DNA of 38,273 nucleotides, taken from positions 1 through 38,273 of the forward strand of contig NZ_AVHW01000005.1 in the NCBI RefSeq assembly GCF_000449425.2. The letters run 5' to 3'. The first letter of the stretch is position 1. Every line of letters begins with the position of its first letter. Positions 15,535 through 23,993 of the stretch are shown here, in pieces. The position numbers and the translations under genes were made by a program. This DNA comes from Clostridioides difficile CD160. Its GTDB lineage: Bacteria; Bacillota; Clostridia; Peptostreptococcales; Peptostreptococcaceae. The notes beneath the pieces were generated by a model that saw nothing but the letters and a program-made list of their open reading frames with translations, did not search any database and was not told the DNA's origin.

Positions 15535-15549
15535 GAAAAATCCCCCCCG

Positions 15550-15590
15550 CAAGTATAATATATATACTTATTTTATATATATTATACTTG
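15550..15590. repeat. Perfect 17-bp inverted repeat upstream of the DUF4236 gene
   Basis: CAAGTATAATATATATA at 15550-15566 is mirrored exactly at 15574-15590 with a 7-base loop. Each arm contains TATAAT, so it could act as a promoter/operator for the moron or as a structural boundary of the insertion. It lacks the GC stem and T tract expected of a terminator. Confidence 0.7.
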
Positions 15591-15603
15591 TAGAGTTTTG
15601 TTT

Positions 15604-16221
15604 TTACAATATGTCGCTTAAATCTCCATCACTTAAAAGTGCTTTTTCTATCTCGTTTACTTTTTCTTTTTCCGTCTGACTTTTTGGTATTTCATATATA
15701 TTTTTCATTTTTTTATAAAAGTCTTTTTGTTCTTTCGACATATCTTTTGTTATATCTATAGACCTATAACCCATAATTTTAACTATCTGATTATCTTCCT
15801 TTAAAGACTTAAATAATGCTCTAAATTTCCACCAATGCAAGTATTTAATGTCTTGCAAATCAATTCCGTACTGGTCTAAAAAAGCACTATAAATATATTC
15901 AGAGTCTAATTCATAATCATAAATTCTGTTATTTTTCCTGTTTGAGTGTCTAGTTTTAGAATCATCATTAGATTTTTTTTGTTCTATTTTCCCACATCCA
16001 TAAAACCAAATTATTGCCTCTACAGCTAAGTCTCTATCGTGAGGTATTTGAGGGTAATATAAGCTTAATGCAAGATTAGTTTTTTCCTCATTGCTTAATA
16101 TATCGTCTTTAATCATCATTTCAAATATCATTGATGTTCTAAAATCTGAATTAATCTTATATACTTTATCATTAATTTTAATATGCTTTGGCAATACATC
16201 AATTAATATGTTAGAGTTCAT
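15604..16221 (-). CDS. Tail assembly chaperone, bacteriophage Gp15 family
   Basis: The 205-aa product matches the Gp15 pattern seen beside tape measure genes of Firmicutes siphophages: VYKINSDFRTSMIFEMMI, then LALSLYYPQIPHDRDLAVEA and IIWFYGCGK, with a late YLHWWKFRALFKSL. These proteins are thought to coat the tape measure before tube assembly. The ATG follows directly on the stop of the 128-aa gene (TAAATG), so the two are translated together. I see no classical slippery heptamer that would fuse them by frameshift, unlike lambda G/GT. Confidence 0.85.
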   Translation of the reverse strand: MNSNILIDVLPKHIKINDKVYKINSDFRTSMIFEMMIKDDILSNEEKTNLALSLYYPQIPHDRDLAVEAIIWFYGCGKIEQKKSNDDSKTRHSNRKNNRIYDYELDSEYIYSAFLDQYGIDLQDIKYLHWWKFRALFKSLKEDNQIVKIMGYRSIDITKDMSKEQKDFYKKMKNIYEIPKSQTEKEKVNEIEKALLSDGDLSDIL

Positions 16222-16608
16222 TTACTTTCTTCTTTGCGCTCTATTAGGTGTATATTTCTCGAATCTTTTTTCTTTATACTTAGAGTACTGCGTTACTAAA
16301 AAGTCATAAACTTCCTCATGAAGTGCCATACTATTGTTATCTTTAAATATTCTTTCGCATGCCGTATTATCATTTAAAATTATATTTATTCCCCTTCTAG
16401 CTTCTTCTTTTAGCTTTTCTAATATATCTGTTGTTGCTCTTTTTATAGTTCCTTCTTCTATATCAAGCCCTTTTTCTATATTAGTCATATTGTCTGAAAC
16501 TTCTGCTAATACTATGGATATTTCATCCCTTGAAAAATCCACTTCAAATTTTTCGTCTAATATTTCTATATCCCTTATGCTATTTTTTCTTTCAAATTTT
16601 ATTGACAT
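16222..16608 (-). CDS. Probable tail assembly chaperone, first gene (128 aa)
   Basis: I start at ATG 16608, since AAAGGAG lies 9 bases upstream; a longer frame overlaps the major tail gene. The 128-aa product is helical and acidic in the first half (FERKNSIRDIEILDEKFEVD, SDNMTNIEKGLDIEEG), with a basic C-terminus (KYTPNRAQRRK). Length, place between major tail protein and Gp15, and helical content match the first member of a tail chaperone pair. No sequence motif identifies it further. Confidence 0.75.
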   Translation of the reverse strand: MSIKFERKNSIRDIEILDEKFEVDFSRDEISIVLAEVSDNMTNIEKGLDIEEGTIKRATTDILEKLKEEARRGINIILNDNTACERIFKDNNSMALHEEVYDFLVTQYSKYKEKRFEKYTPNRAQRRK

Positions 16609-16609
16609 T

Positions 16610-17386
16610 TTAAATTTCTCCTTTGCTTTTAATTGTTGCAATTCCTGCCTTTAAAGCTCTATTTTTTGAATTGGCTTCTATAATTAATATCTTATCATCC
16701 GTTGTAGCTGTTATATCGCTAGTACCGTCCCAAACAACGTACTCAGCCCCACACACTTCCTCGAAACCTGGCAACACTAAATTTTGACCTACCTTATACT
16801 TATAGCTATTACCTTCTGTAAGCGATGGTGTTACTGTTATTTTTGTATCCCCTATATTTTCACCTTCTGTACTTGTAATGCTTAACTCTTGAATTTTAGG
16901 AGGATACTCAAAATTTCCCTCCACAAATTCTTTAGTTTTTGTATTAAATTTACCAGGTGTTGGGTCACCTATTCCTAGTAAATTCCCACTCGCTGTCATT
17001 TCTCCATCTTCGTCTGAAAAGTCCGCGACCTCTATTGCAATATTAAATTTTCTTGCTCTATAGTCTCCTTCTGAAACACTCAAAGCCTCGTCTAAATCTA
17101 CAATGATATATTCCGTTTCAGCCTCTGAACCTGTCAGCTGGTACTTTCCAACATTGCATATATGTTCAATAGCTTTTTCACTTGCAATTACATCAGTTGT
17201 AAATGCTGTTTGCCAATCATAGCCCGAAATTCCTTTGGTAGCCGACTTGTCATTTACATATCTTTTACTAGTTGTTTGTGCGCTCGGAGACTCATTTAAT
17301 TCCGTAAATCCAGCACCCATCAAGTAAAATGCTTCTTCAATTTTCAAGTAATTCGCTATACTTCTTCTCTGTTTAACTCCTGCCAT
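16610..17386 (-). CDS. Major tail tube protein
   Basis: The 258-aa product is placed between the tail completion gene and the chaperones, where the tube protein is encoded in siphophages. It begins MAGVKQRRSIANYLKIEEAF, has a beta-rich middle (YIIVDLDEALSV, KFNIAIEVADFSDEDGEMT, LLGIGDPTPGKFN) and ends with an Ig-like stretch (residues about 175-250: VTPSLTEGNSYKYKVGQNLV and TTDDKILIIEANSKN). Tube proteins with a C-terminal Ig-like decoration are common. The ATG overlaps the preceding stop as TAATG. The assignment is from position and length plus the beta-rich pattern. Confidence 0.8.
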   Translation of the reverse strand: MAGVKQRRSIANYLKIEEAFYLMGAGFTELNESPSAQTTSKRYVNDKSATKGISGYDWQTAFTTDVIASEKAIEHICNVGKYQLTGSEAETEYIIVDLDEALSVSEGDYRARKFNIAIEVADFSDEDGEMTASGNLLGIGDPTPGKFNTKTKEFVEGNFEYPPKIQELSITSTEGENIGDTKITVTPSLTEGNSYKYKVGQNLVLPGFEEVCGAEYVVWDGTSDITATTDDKILIIEANSKNRALKAGIATIKSKGEI

Positions 17387-17820
17387 TAATCATTTTCTCC
17401 TTTTTCAAAATATTTTAATCTTAGTTGTATTTGATACTGTGCTTTGTCTATATCAGTCTGAAATAAATACCCTGGCGTAGTTACTTCTATTTTTAAACTT
17501 TCTTTTAATCCATCAAGTTTTGGTAACTCACCAAGATTATTTTGCATTTCTATCCATTTAGCAAATTTTTCGTAAAAGTCACTATTTTCAATGTTTTGAA
17601 GTATGTCATTCCCATAACTTTCTATGCTCGCAAAGATAAAGACAAATTGTTTTAAGCAATCTCCATTTACATATCGTTTTAAAATAGTGTCTGTCGGGAC
17701 TGTTTCTATTGAATATGATGTTACGCTACTATTCAAAAATTCTATATTTATACCTTTTGCAAATTCATCTAGGTGCGGGCATTTTCTTATAAAGTTTCTA
17801 ACGCTTTCTATTATTGTCAC
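17386..17820 (-). CDS. Tail terminator / completion-like protein (144 aa)
   Basis: GTG at 17820 overlaps the preceding stop as GTGA, and GAGGC lies just upstream. The 144-aa product has a regular mix of helices and strands (SVRNFIRKCPHLDEFAKGIN, DFYEKFAKWIEMQNNLGELP) and ends in a strand typical of minor capsid/tail terminators (AQYQIQLRLKYFEKGEND). Its place, last before the major tail protein, fits the protein that caps the tail tube and joins it to the head. Pattern similarity is modest, so the call rests on gene order. Confidence 0.7.
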   Translation of the reverse strand: MTIIESVRNFIRKCPHLDEFAKGINIEFLNSSVTSYSIETVPTDTILKRYVNGDCLKQFVFIFASIESYGNDILQNIENSDFYEKFAKWIEMQNNLGELPKLDGLKESLKIEVTTPGYLFQTDIDKAQYQIQLRLKYFEKGEND

Positions 17821-18185
17821 TTAGCCTCGCCCCCTACGAATCTAGCAATAGTTTTGATAATGTTCTTACCATTATCAGCCCAGGAGCGAGGTATCCACTG
17901 CTTTCCTCTTAGACCACCCCTGGATACCCCTTGTTTCCCAAATCCTTTGCTTTTATAGTACTGTACTTTGGCATATGGAGATTTATATACTATCTCATCC
18001 ACCTTCACAATCACATTATTTTTTAGCATCCCCGTATTAAAAGGGACATATGGGTCTGTTGTCCTTCTTATCTCATTTGTAAATAATTTCTGCGCCTCAC
18101 CATTTTTATTTAGATGCCTCTTTAGAAGAATTTTATCGGGGTTATCAATGTTTATTTTAATTTCAGAACTATTGTTATTACTCAT
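17817..18185 (-). CDS. Minor capsid / head-tail joining protein (Minor_capsid_2-like)
   Basis: The 122-aa product has the typical pattern of this family: residues about 35-60 FTNEIRRTTDPYVPFNTGML, a central YKSPYAKVQYY, then WIPRSWADNGKNIIKTIARF. The motif PYVPFxTGxLxxS/N is widespread in the neck (HK97 gp10-like) proteins of Firmicutes phages. It would complete the head-tail connector. It overlaps both neighbours by a few bases, in a tightly packed connector block of four genes (17386-18953). Confidence 0.8.
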   Translation of the reverse strand: MSNNNSSEIKINIDNPDKILLKRHLNKNGEAQKLFTNEIRRTTDPYVPFNTGMLKNNVIVKVDEIVYKSPYAKVQYYKSKGFGKQGVSRGGLRGKQWIPRSWADNGKNIIKTIARFVGGEAK

Positions 18186-18628
18186 TAAATACCCCCTATT
18201 TCCCAGCTTCTCATATTCATACTACCAAAGTCATGCGTAATTATAGAGTTTATATTTACAACATCACTATATAGATTTTCAAGCATTTTTATTGTTTTTC
18301 CATTTCTGCTATCTATATCAAAATCAACAAGACCTTTTGCAATCTTATCATTATTATTAAATGTAAAATATTTTCCTTTTTCAGCAATATTGAGCTTTTC
18401 AAATTCTTTAGGTTCGATATATTTCTTACCTTCTGAGCTAACCCCAAAAGGGATAATTATTTTAATACTATCAGCACTTATTATCCCTTTATCTGTTACA
18501 TTTATATTCTGTTGTCCTTGCCAGTCAACTCCCACTAAATAAGTTTTAAAATATTCATTTACTCCAAATTCTTTATTATAACAAGCATTATATAAAGTTA
18601 TATTATCTTTAAAAAACACGCTAAACAC
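18185..18628 (-). CDS. Head-tail connector protein (minor capsid 1-like, 147 aa)
   Basis: The 147-aa product has a beta-rich pattern (FFKDNITLYNACYN, YFKTYLVGVDWQGQQNI, SIKIIIPFGVSS) and ends GSMNMRSWEIGGI. This pattern resembles the minor capsid 1-type proteins encoded between the gp6-like connector and the gp10-like protein in Firmicutes phages, which act as head-tail stoppers. Start and stop overlap the neighbours (start within the last codons of the 110-aa gene). No catalytic residues are expected. Confidence 0.7.
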   Translation of the reverse strand: MFSVFFKDNITLYNACYNKEFGVNEYFKTYLVGVDWQGQQNINVTDKGIISADSIKIIIPFGVSSEGKKYIEPKEFEKLNIAEKGKYFTFNNNDKIAKGLVDFDIDSRNGKTIKMLENLYSDVVNINSIITHDFGSMNMRSWEIGGI

Positions 18629-18953
18629 CTCGATACAGCAAATCTGAATCTAAATACATTTTTAAAATATCATACGATTTTTGTTCTAAAGTCTTATTAT
18701 TAGCTGTATAAGTTACTGAATGACTTCCAATACTTTCAGACTGAATTTCTTTGTCGCCTTCTAAGCTACTTTTATATATAAGGTCTGTAATTTCACATGT
18801 AGCTATTTTTATATCTTCTGTAACCTCTTTTATTCTATTAAAAGTATTATAATCTATATATTTAGTAGCTCTCATTGCATATCTATTAAAAGAGTCTTGA
18901 GGGACTTTTCCCCCAAGACTGCTATAAAATTCGTAATCAGCATAAATATTCAT
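18621..18953 (-). CDS. Head-tail adaptor, gp6-like (110 aa)
   Basis: The small helical protein begins MNIYADYEFYSSLGGKVPQD, with helices RYAMRATKYIDYNTFNRIKE and DIKIATCEITDLIYKSSLEG. This is the helical bundle expected of gp6-type adaptors, which attach to the portal ring and form the first connector layer. Position directly after the major capsid gene fits. It ends in YLDSDLLYRGV, overlapping the next start by 8 bases. Confidence 0.78.
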   Translation of the reverse strand: MNIYADYEFYSSLGGKVPQDSFNRYAMRATKYIDYNTFNRIKEVTEDIKIATCEITDLIYKSSLEGDKEIQSESIGSHSVTYTANNKTLEQKSYDILKMYLDSDLLYRGV

Positions 18954-18957
18954 AAGT

Positions 18958-20031
18958 CTACCCTCTCGAAATAATTCTAGCGATAGGTATAGCTTTATGG
19001 TCTATATAAGTTTTAGACCCATTCGAACTATCATTTACAAGCTCCCAGTTAGCCCCATTTCTCAATTCTGCATCAGTTGGAGACGCTGTCGCAACTGATT
19101 TTTTAGTAAAACTAATACCATATGGAGCAAATATTTTTCTTTGTCTACTGTATAGATAATCTTCTCCACCATTTTTACCTGGCGCTCTATCCATTTCATA
19201 TGGCACTTTTGCTCCAACATCCTCAAAATCAATAGAATTTTCTCCAAGTACATATGTTATATACTCTGTATATTCATCATTTGCACCTTCTGAACTTTCA
19301 ACAATCTCTCTAGTTGGCATACCATCATCAATTAACACTAATTTGCCACCCCAAGTTCCCAACTTCATTTCTCTTTGAATACCTTGAGGGTCTGTATATT
19401 TTAACCTAGCCACAAGATTTAAATTTTCTAAGTTAGTTGATATAATACTGTGCATTATAACAAGTGCAAACTTTTCTTTATTATCTCCACACGCTTTTTG
19501 AGTTGCACTATTAAGAGTTTCAGCTTTCACTTTTTGATTTTCTGCGTCTACTTCTTTTGTTATATCAAAAGTATGATTGTTAACAAATTCTAAATTTTTT
19601 GCCCCTGTCATTGCGAAAATACCTTCTAAAACAGCTAATAAAGTTTTTTGGTCGATATTGTCCCAATACTTAGCAACTTGATTTCCTACACTCTCCATAA
19701 ACGGAACTCCACCAGTTATATCGCTACTAAAGTCTTTTTCTACCCACGATTTCGCTCTCCCAACAACAATTACAGATTGTGAGAATGTCTTTGTTGTAGT
19801 TGCAACTATATCCGTTTGCCCATCATAGTTGACCGGGTCACCATCAATTAAGCCAAGCATTGGTATAGTTGCATAATTTGCACCCGACTGAGCTGAAAAC
19901 ATAGCCTTCAAATCATCCCTTTTTCTTATTGCTCCCGATTTTATTAATTCGTCTCTATTTAGATTAGGTACAGTTTCAACGTACTTTCCAAAAACTTCTC
20001 CATTAAAAATTTTTGCATCAAATAAACTCAT
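18958..20031 (-). CDS. Major capsid protein
   Basis: The 357-aa product lies downstream of the scaffold gene and upstream of the connectors. It begins MSLFDAKIFNGEVFGKYVET and contains features of the phage coat proteins found in clostridial siphophages: an N-arm, NYATIPMLGLIDGDPVNYDG, SQSVIVVGRAKSWVEKDFSS, and a late VPYEMDRAPGKNGGEDYLYS with ARIISRG at the end. HK97 fold is expected. The separate scaffold gene fits the absence of a long N-terminal prohead domain. AGGAGGT upstream of the ATG agrees with a highly expressed structural gene. Confidence 0.88.
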   Translation of the reverse strand: MSLFDAKIFNGEVFGKYVETVPNLNRDELIKSGAIRKRDDLKAMFSAQSGANYATIPMLGLIDGDPVNYDGQTDIVATTTKTFSQSVIVVGRAKSWVEKDFSSDITGGVPFMESVGNQVAKYWDNIDQKTLLAVLEGIFAMTGAKNLEFVNNHTFDITKEVDAENQKVKAETLNSATQKACGDNKEKFALVIMHSIISTNLENLNLVARLKYTDPQGIQREMKLGTWGGKLVLIDDGMPTREIVESSEGANDEYTEYITYVLGENSIDFEDVGAKVPYEMDRAPGKNGGEDYLYSRQRKIFAPYGISFTKKSVATASPTDAELRNGANWELVNDSSNGSKTYIDHKAIPIARIISRG

Positions 20032-20041
20032 TTCCTACCTC

Positions 20042-20614
20042 CTATATATTTAACATTTCTCTGTTTTTTGCTATCATCTGTTCCATCAAGCTTACTTTAG
20101 CCTCTCCAGCCTCTCCGCCACTTGCACCAACAACTTTCGGAATATTATTTCCACTCACAAAAGCCCCTGGGTCATTCACTTGTAATTCTTTTATATAATC
20201 ATCAGCCCCCTCGAAAGCACCGTCTTTATATTCAAGTCCTTTTTCTTTCATTTTTATTTTTACAGCTTCTTTTGAAAGATTGCTAGAAAACTTATAATTA
20301 TTTAAATAATTGTCTAAGTTTAAATTATAAGTCTGCTCTGACATTTGACTTTCAATTAGCTCTTTATCTTTCTGAGCCTGCTCGGCTTTACTTTTCCAGT
20401 CATTAGCCTCCTTTTTCATACTTTCAATATCAATCTTTTCTAATTCAGAAACTTTTTTATTGACTGTTTCAAGTTCAGTTTCTTTACTTTCCAATTCTTC
20501 TTTTTTCTTCTCAACTTCTTTTTTATACTTCTCTATATCCCTCCCATTTTCGGACATGATTTTTTCTATAATATCGTCCTCTAAATCTAAACTTTTTAAA
20601 AACTCTCTTTTCAT
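20042..20614 (-). CDS. Capsid scaffold protein (GP20-like)
   Basis: The 190-aa product is a long charged coiled coil (residues 20-100, KKEVEKKKEELESKETELET and DIESMKKEANDWKSKAEQAQ) followed by a C-terminal part with NLNLDNYLNNYKFSSNLSKE and GADDYIKELQVNDPGAFVSG. This is the Phage_GP20 scaffold pattern. It guides capsid shell assembly and is lost or cleaved on maturation. It lies immediately before the major capsid gene, as expected. Confidence 0.9.
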   Translation of the reverse strand: MKREFLKSLDLEDDIIEKIMSENGRDIEKYKKEVEKKKEELESKETELETVNKKVSELEKIDIESMKKEANDWKSKAEQAQKDKELIESQMSEQTYNLNLDNYLNNYKFSSNLSKEAVKIKMKEKGLEYKDGAFEGADDYIKELQVNDPGAFVSGNNIPKVVGASGGEAGEAKVSLMEQMIAKNREMLNI

Positions 20615-20746
20615 AAAAGCCCTCCTATTTCTATTTACAATTACGCTTTTTTACGTGGTAGCCTCACTCATTGCCTAACTTTTTACGTCGCTTAGTAGAC
20701 ATCTATTTAAATAAATTAAGTATTTTAAGCATAAAAATAAGCCTTA

Positions 20747-21013
20747 TTAACATAAGACTTCCTCATAAGTCATTTCAAATATATCTGCTTTACATGGATA
20801 TATTTCTCCTTTTACACCTTGTATAATATAGTCCCCTTTATTGGCTCTCATAGTACCTTCTAATGTCTTTAAATCACAACTTATATTGCCATTAATACGT
20901 CTTTCTTGTACAAAATTACAAACCCTATCATTCCCAATAAACCATTTTGGCTCTGCATCATAACCTAGCCTAAAAGCTGTTATTTCAACTGGCTTCTTTC
21001 TATATTTTCCCAT
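20747..21013 (-). CDS. PGDYG-like small phage protein (88 aa)
   Basis: The 88-aa product begins MGKYRKKPVEITAFRLG, has TMRANKGDYIIQGVKGEIYP and ends DIFEMTYEEVLC. The combination KKPVxIxAxR at the N-terminus and GDYIIxGVKGExYPCK near the C-terminus is that of a very common small phage/prophage protein family (PGDYG type) of unknown function, also found in the early genes of many phages. Here it lies between the metallopeptidase and the scaffold. A 132-bp gap without a clear gene separates it from the scaffold. Confidence 0.8.
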   Translation of the reverse strand: MGKYRKKPVEITAFRLGYDAEPKWFIGNDRVCNFVQERRINGNISCDLKTLEGTMRANKGDYIIQGVKGEIYPCKADIFEMTYEEVLC

Positions 21014-21028
21014 TCAAAATACTCCTTT

Positions 21029-21355
21029 TTATAAAGCATCTAATTCCATAAATGCTTTCATCATTTTAGGAAATTGTATCGCAAAATAATCAACCATTTC
21101 CTCATTTCTAGCCCAATCACTATTACTTTTCAAGCCACTTTCAGATAAAAAAGCGTGTATAACTTCATGTCTAATTACTTGTTTTTCATAAAAATTTAAA
21201 TCCTCTAAACTTTCCATTGAGCGCTCTATTTTAGCAATCATAATTTTATTTACAGTATCATCCATAAAACCATCATACTTACTCATTAAAGGCTCTTTTT
21301 CTTCTGTACAATTTTTCACTATAGTATATTTAGTCCCTAGTATATCAACATCCAT
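21029..21355 (-). CDS. Phage metallopeptidase-like protein with HExxH (108 aa)
   Basis: I start at ATG 21355, which follows AAAAGGAG by 6-7 bases; a longer frame would overlap the previous gene. The 108-aa product contains HEVIH at residues 63-67, the zincin motif, in a helix (FYEKQVIRHEVIHAFLSESG), and a downstream EEMVDYFAIQFPKM whose glutamates could give the third ligand. Such mini-zincins appear beside capsid genes in many Firmicutes phages. Function is unproven; prohead protein cleavage or host protein cleavage are both possible. No signal peptide is seen, so it acts inside the cell or capsid. Confidence 0.78.
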   Translation of the reverse strand: MDVDILGTKYTIVKNCTEEKEPLMSKYDGFMDDTVNKIMIAKIERSMESLEDLNFYEKQVIRHEVIHAFLSESGLKSNSDWARNEEMVDYFAIQFPKMMKAFMELDAL

Positions 21356-21356
21356 C

Positions 21357-22580
21357 TTACTTCTCCTTTTTACTAGCGTGAACAGCCTTCTGACTAACAC
21401 TTTTATTATATCCTAACACTTGATGCCTATCGTTTTGCAATCTCAACTTAGCAACTTTACTAAACTCTCTATACTCTTGTTTCTGCCTTTGCAACTTAAT
21501 GCTTGCACTTGTAAAATCATCTTTAAGCCCTGCCGACTCATACGCTATTAATTGTCTCTTAGTCTGCCTCATAGCCGTCTCAATTTTACGCTGATACTGT
21601 AAAGCCTGGTAATGCGTATAAGTTCGCCCCTTGTATCCAACGTCGGGAGGGTCTATATTTTTTAATTGCTCTTTTGAATAAGCTGGAACAGATATGCCAG
21701 GAACAACTGCATAAAATTGGTGAGAACAATTCCAGCCCCCTAGACCATCACCCTGTCCCCAGCCCGTAACAATCCTTAAAGAGGGGTACTTCGTGCTTTT
21801 ACCACTTAGACTATACCATTTACCTTGCCATTTCTTATGATTTTTAATGCCCGCACCCTCGCACCTTGCACCCGAGTGAGCTGTAACTTCAACTATATCA
21901 GTATCAAGGTCATTTATAACTTTATTATTAATATTCTGCGACATTTGATTAACTCCAGTTAGTACAGCCCTCCTAGTCGCAACATCTATCCTATTAGCCC
22001 AACCAGTTTCGTAATCTATAAACCTAAGTCCACTATTTGCAAGTTTCTTAACAGCTCCTTTAATAGCTGTTTTATAATCTAAAACTCCTGTGCTGACTTG
22101 AAACTGCGCAAGGTCTAAAGACTCTATATATATGTCTGTAAGTTTCTTACTAATGACTTTGCCTTTTTTAATAGTACAAAATCCTAATGTACCAGTCATA
22201 TTCTTTAGTTTACCTTTTGTCTGCTCCTTAGCTGAGTCAACATAATTTTTAAGTTCTTCGGAACTGCTTAGATGAATAGGTGTTAACTTAGCGTGTTCAT
22301 ATAAAACACTATCACTTTCAATAGATTTTATAGCGCTTTCTTCAAATAACTTTTCAACTGCATCAAAAGAGATACCTAATATTTCAGATATTTTCTTTTT
22401 AATAGTTTTATCAGCCATCCCTATCTCTTCCGCTCTTATTAATTGCCATTCTGCCATTTCTGTAATGTTTCCAGCCTTCGCTATACGTCTTGCAATATCG
22501 CCTATTATAAAGTCCTCTAAAGACTGAAATAAACTTATAAAGTATTTAGGAATTTCTTGCAACTCATTAGGTGTTAGCAT
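21357..22580 (-). CDS. Minor capsid protein (phage minor head protein, min_cap2-like)
   Basis: The 407-aa product lies between portal and scaffold, the place of the minor head protein. Its first half is helical (FQSLEDFIIGDIARRIAKAG, KKISEILGISFDAVEKLFEE). The middle has VATRRAVLTGVNQMSQNINN and VEVTAHSGARCEGAGIKNHK, with a metal-like histidine/cysteine stretch (GLGGWNCSHQFYAVVPG) typical of the min_cap2/MuF-like family. Such proteins bind the portal and may go into the host with the DNA. The ADP-ribosyl or nuclease C-terminal toxins sometimes fused to MuF proteins are absent here; the C-terminus is simply basic (KAVHASKKEK). Confidence 0.85.
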   Translation of the reverse strand: MLTPNELQEIPKYFISLFQSLEDFIIGDIARRIAKAGNITEMAEWQLIRAEEIGMADKTIKKKISEILGISFDAVEKLFEESAIKSIESDSVLYEHAKLTPIHLSSSEELKNYVDSAKEQTKGKLKNMTGTLGFCTIKKGKVISKKLTDIYIESLDLAQFQVSTGVLDYKTAIKGAVKKLANSGLRFIDYETGWANRIDVATRRAVLTGVNQMSQNINNKVINDLDTDIVEVTAHSGARCEGAGIKNHKKWQGKWYSLSGKSTKYPSLRIVTGWGQGDGLGGWNCSHQFYAVVPGISVPAYSKEQLKNIDPPDVGYKGRTYTHYQALQYQRKIETAMRQTKRQLIAYESAGLKDDFTSASIKLQRQKQEYREFSKVAKLRLQNDRHQVLGYNKSVSQKAVHASKKEK

Positions 22581-23993
22581 CTATATACCGCCTTTATCAA
22601 AAGAATTATCTTGTACTAAGTCTTTAGTATCGGGCATCATTTTCAAAGCCTCATCCTCGGTAACTCCATATTTCTTCATTATGTATAACTCGGGTCTAAT
22701 CAACCCTGACGCTACATCCTGTTGCATTGCTAAAAGTTCTGAATCTTTATCTATAACAACACTATCATCCCAATTAAACGTTGTTTCATACTTCAAACTA
22801 GGTGTAAATCCTGCTAAAATAGACCATTTATCTATGGAGTAAATCAAGCCTTCTAAAGCATCCTCTAAAGACTTTTGCATATCTGTTACAGTAGAATATA
22901 GACGTTGTTTACTAGCCTTTATTTCTGTTGCTGTTTTCTCAGACTCTTGCGCATCTGATATAATTCCATACGACAGCCCACAACTAAACTCTATTTTCCT
23001 CAATAGCTGATTAAGTCCAGCAAAAAGACTTGAATCTCTTATAGCTGGGGAAAATACATTCCACTTGCTATCTCCTGTTTCCATTTCCAACATTCTGTAT
23101 AGTCGTTTCCTACCTTGTGGAACGTCATATTCTCCACTTGAATTTTTCCTAAACATACTAGAATCTGCATCAATCGCAATCTCTGTAGCCTCATACTCCC
23201 ACAAAATCCTTGAATACTGCTTATCTGCTTCTTTTATTAAGTCAACAGCTCTTGAAAAAATAGAAGCTCCTAGTGGTGATGTACTTTCAACATTATTTGC
23301 CTGGGGGACTTTAAAGTATGAAAACAAAGGTCTTTCAATTCCTTCTAATATCAATCTCTCCAAAAGGTCTGCCCATTCGGGGACATCTTTTAAACTAATT
23401 TGCTTGCCTAAATCGTCCGAATAACCAATCAACCTGGCGGTATTGCTTTTATATGCGTAATTAGAAATAGTATAAGAAGTAGGTGTCCAATTATGATACT
23501 CCAGTCTAGTATATTTAATATCCCCTTTTACCTTTATTTCTGAAAAAATAGCGGATGTAATATCACCTGTAGAACTATACTCAACAGGAAAAAAACTACT
23601 TGCCTGGACATAATCAACTTCTATTTTATTCCCACTTACATAAGGTTTAAATACTAATCCACCAGTACTACAAGCATACTCGCAATACTTTCTTATATCT
23701 TTCAATACATCTTGATATTGTTCATTTAAAAAGTCATTTCCAACTACCTCACTTTCAAGTTCTAGTGTAACAAGCCTTGCAACTTCGCTTGATATTGCAC
23801 TTGATAAATTCAAACTCTTAGTTGTTCCATCTAGCCAAGGAGATTTGTTTTTGTACATAGCCATCCACAAGTCAATGGCTCTTGACATTTTGTCGCTGAC
23901 AGCTATATCAATTTTCAATTCATTTTGTATGGAACTCTTATTAAACAATTTGTTAATCACCCCCCTTATAGCATTTTTTAATCCACTAAACAT
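22581..23993 (-). CDS. Portal protein (SPP1 gp6-like)
   Basis: The 470-aa product is directly downstream of the large terminase and forms the dodecameric ring through which DNA enters the head. Recognisable features are an N-terminal wing (FSGLKNAIRGVINKLFNKSS), the ARLVTLELESEVVG region, a long stem helix region (IFSRAVDLIKEADKQYSRIL), and a terminal segment (DKDSELLAMQQDVASGLIRP followed by ELYIMKKYGVTEDEAL), common to SPP1-type portals. Length matches the family's usual 450-510 aa. Its stop abuts the minor capsid gene. Confidence 0.9.
   Translation of the reverse strand: MFSGLKNAIRGVINKLFNKSSIQNELKIDIAVSDKMSRAIDLWMAMYKNKSPWLDGTTKSLNLSSAISSEVARLVTLELESEVVGNDFLNEQYQDVLKDIRKYCEYACSTGGLVFKPYVSGNKIEVDYVQASSFFPVEYSSTGDITSAIFSEIKVKGDIKYTRLEYHNWTPTSYTISNYAYKSNTARLIGYSDDLGKQISLKDVPEWADLLERLILEGIERPLFSYFKVPQANNVESTSPLGASIFSRAVDLIKEADKQYSRILWEYEATEIAIDADSSMFRKNSSGEYDVPQGRKRLYRMLEMETGDSKWNVFSPAIRDSSLFAGLNQLLRKIEFSCGLSYGIISDAQESEKTATEIKASKQRLYSTVTDMQKSLEDALEGLIYSIDKWSILAGFTPSLKYETTFNWDDSVVIDKDSELLAMQQDVASGLIRPELYIMKKYGVTEDEALKMMPDTKDLVQDNSFDKGGI

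Noticed and set aside
16200-16245. Programmed frameshift joining the two tail chaperones
   Set aside because: No slippery heptamer lies before the stop of the first gene; the second gene has its own ATG directly after it (TAAATG), which explains expression.
20615-20746. A 12-codon frame (starting MSTKRR) between the scaffold and the 88-aa gene
   Set aside because: Too short, without a clear ribosome binding site; treated as intergenic.
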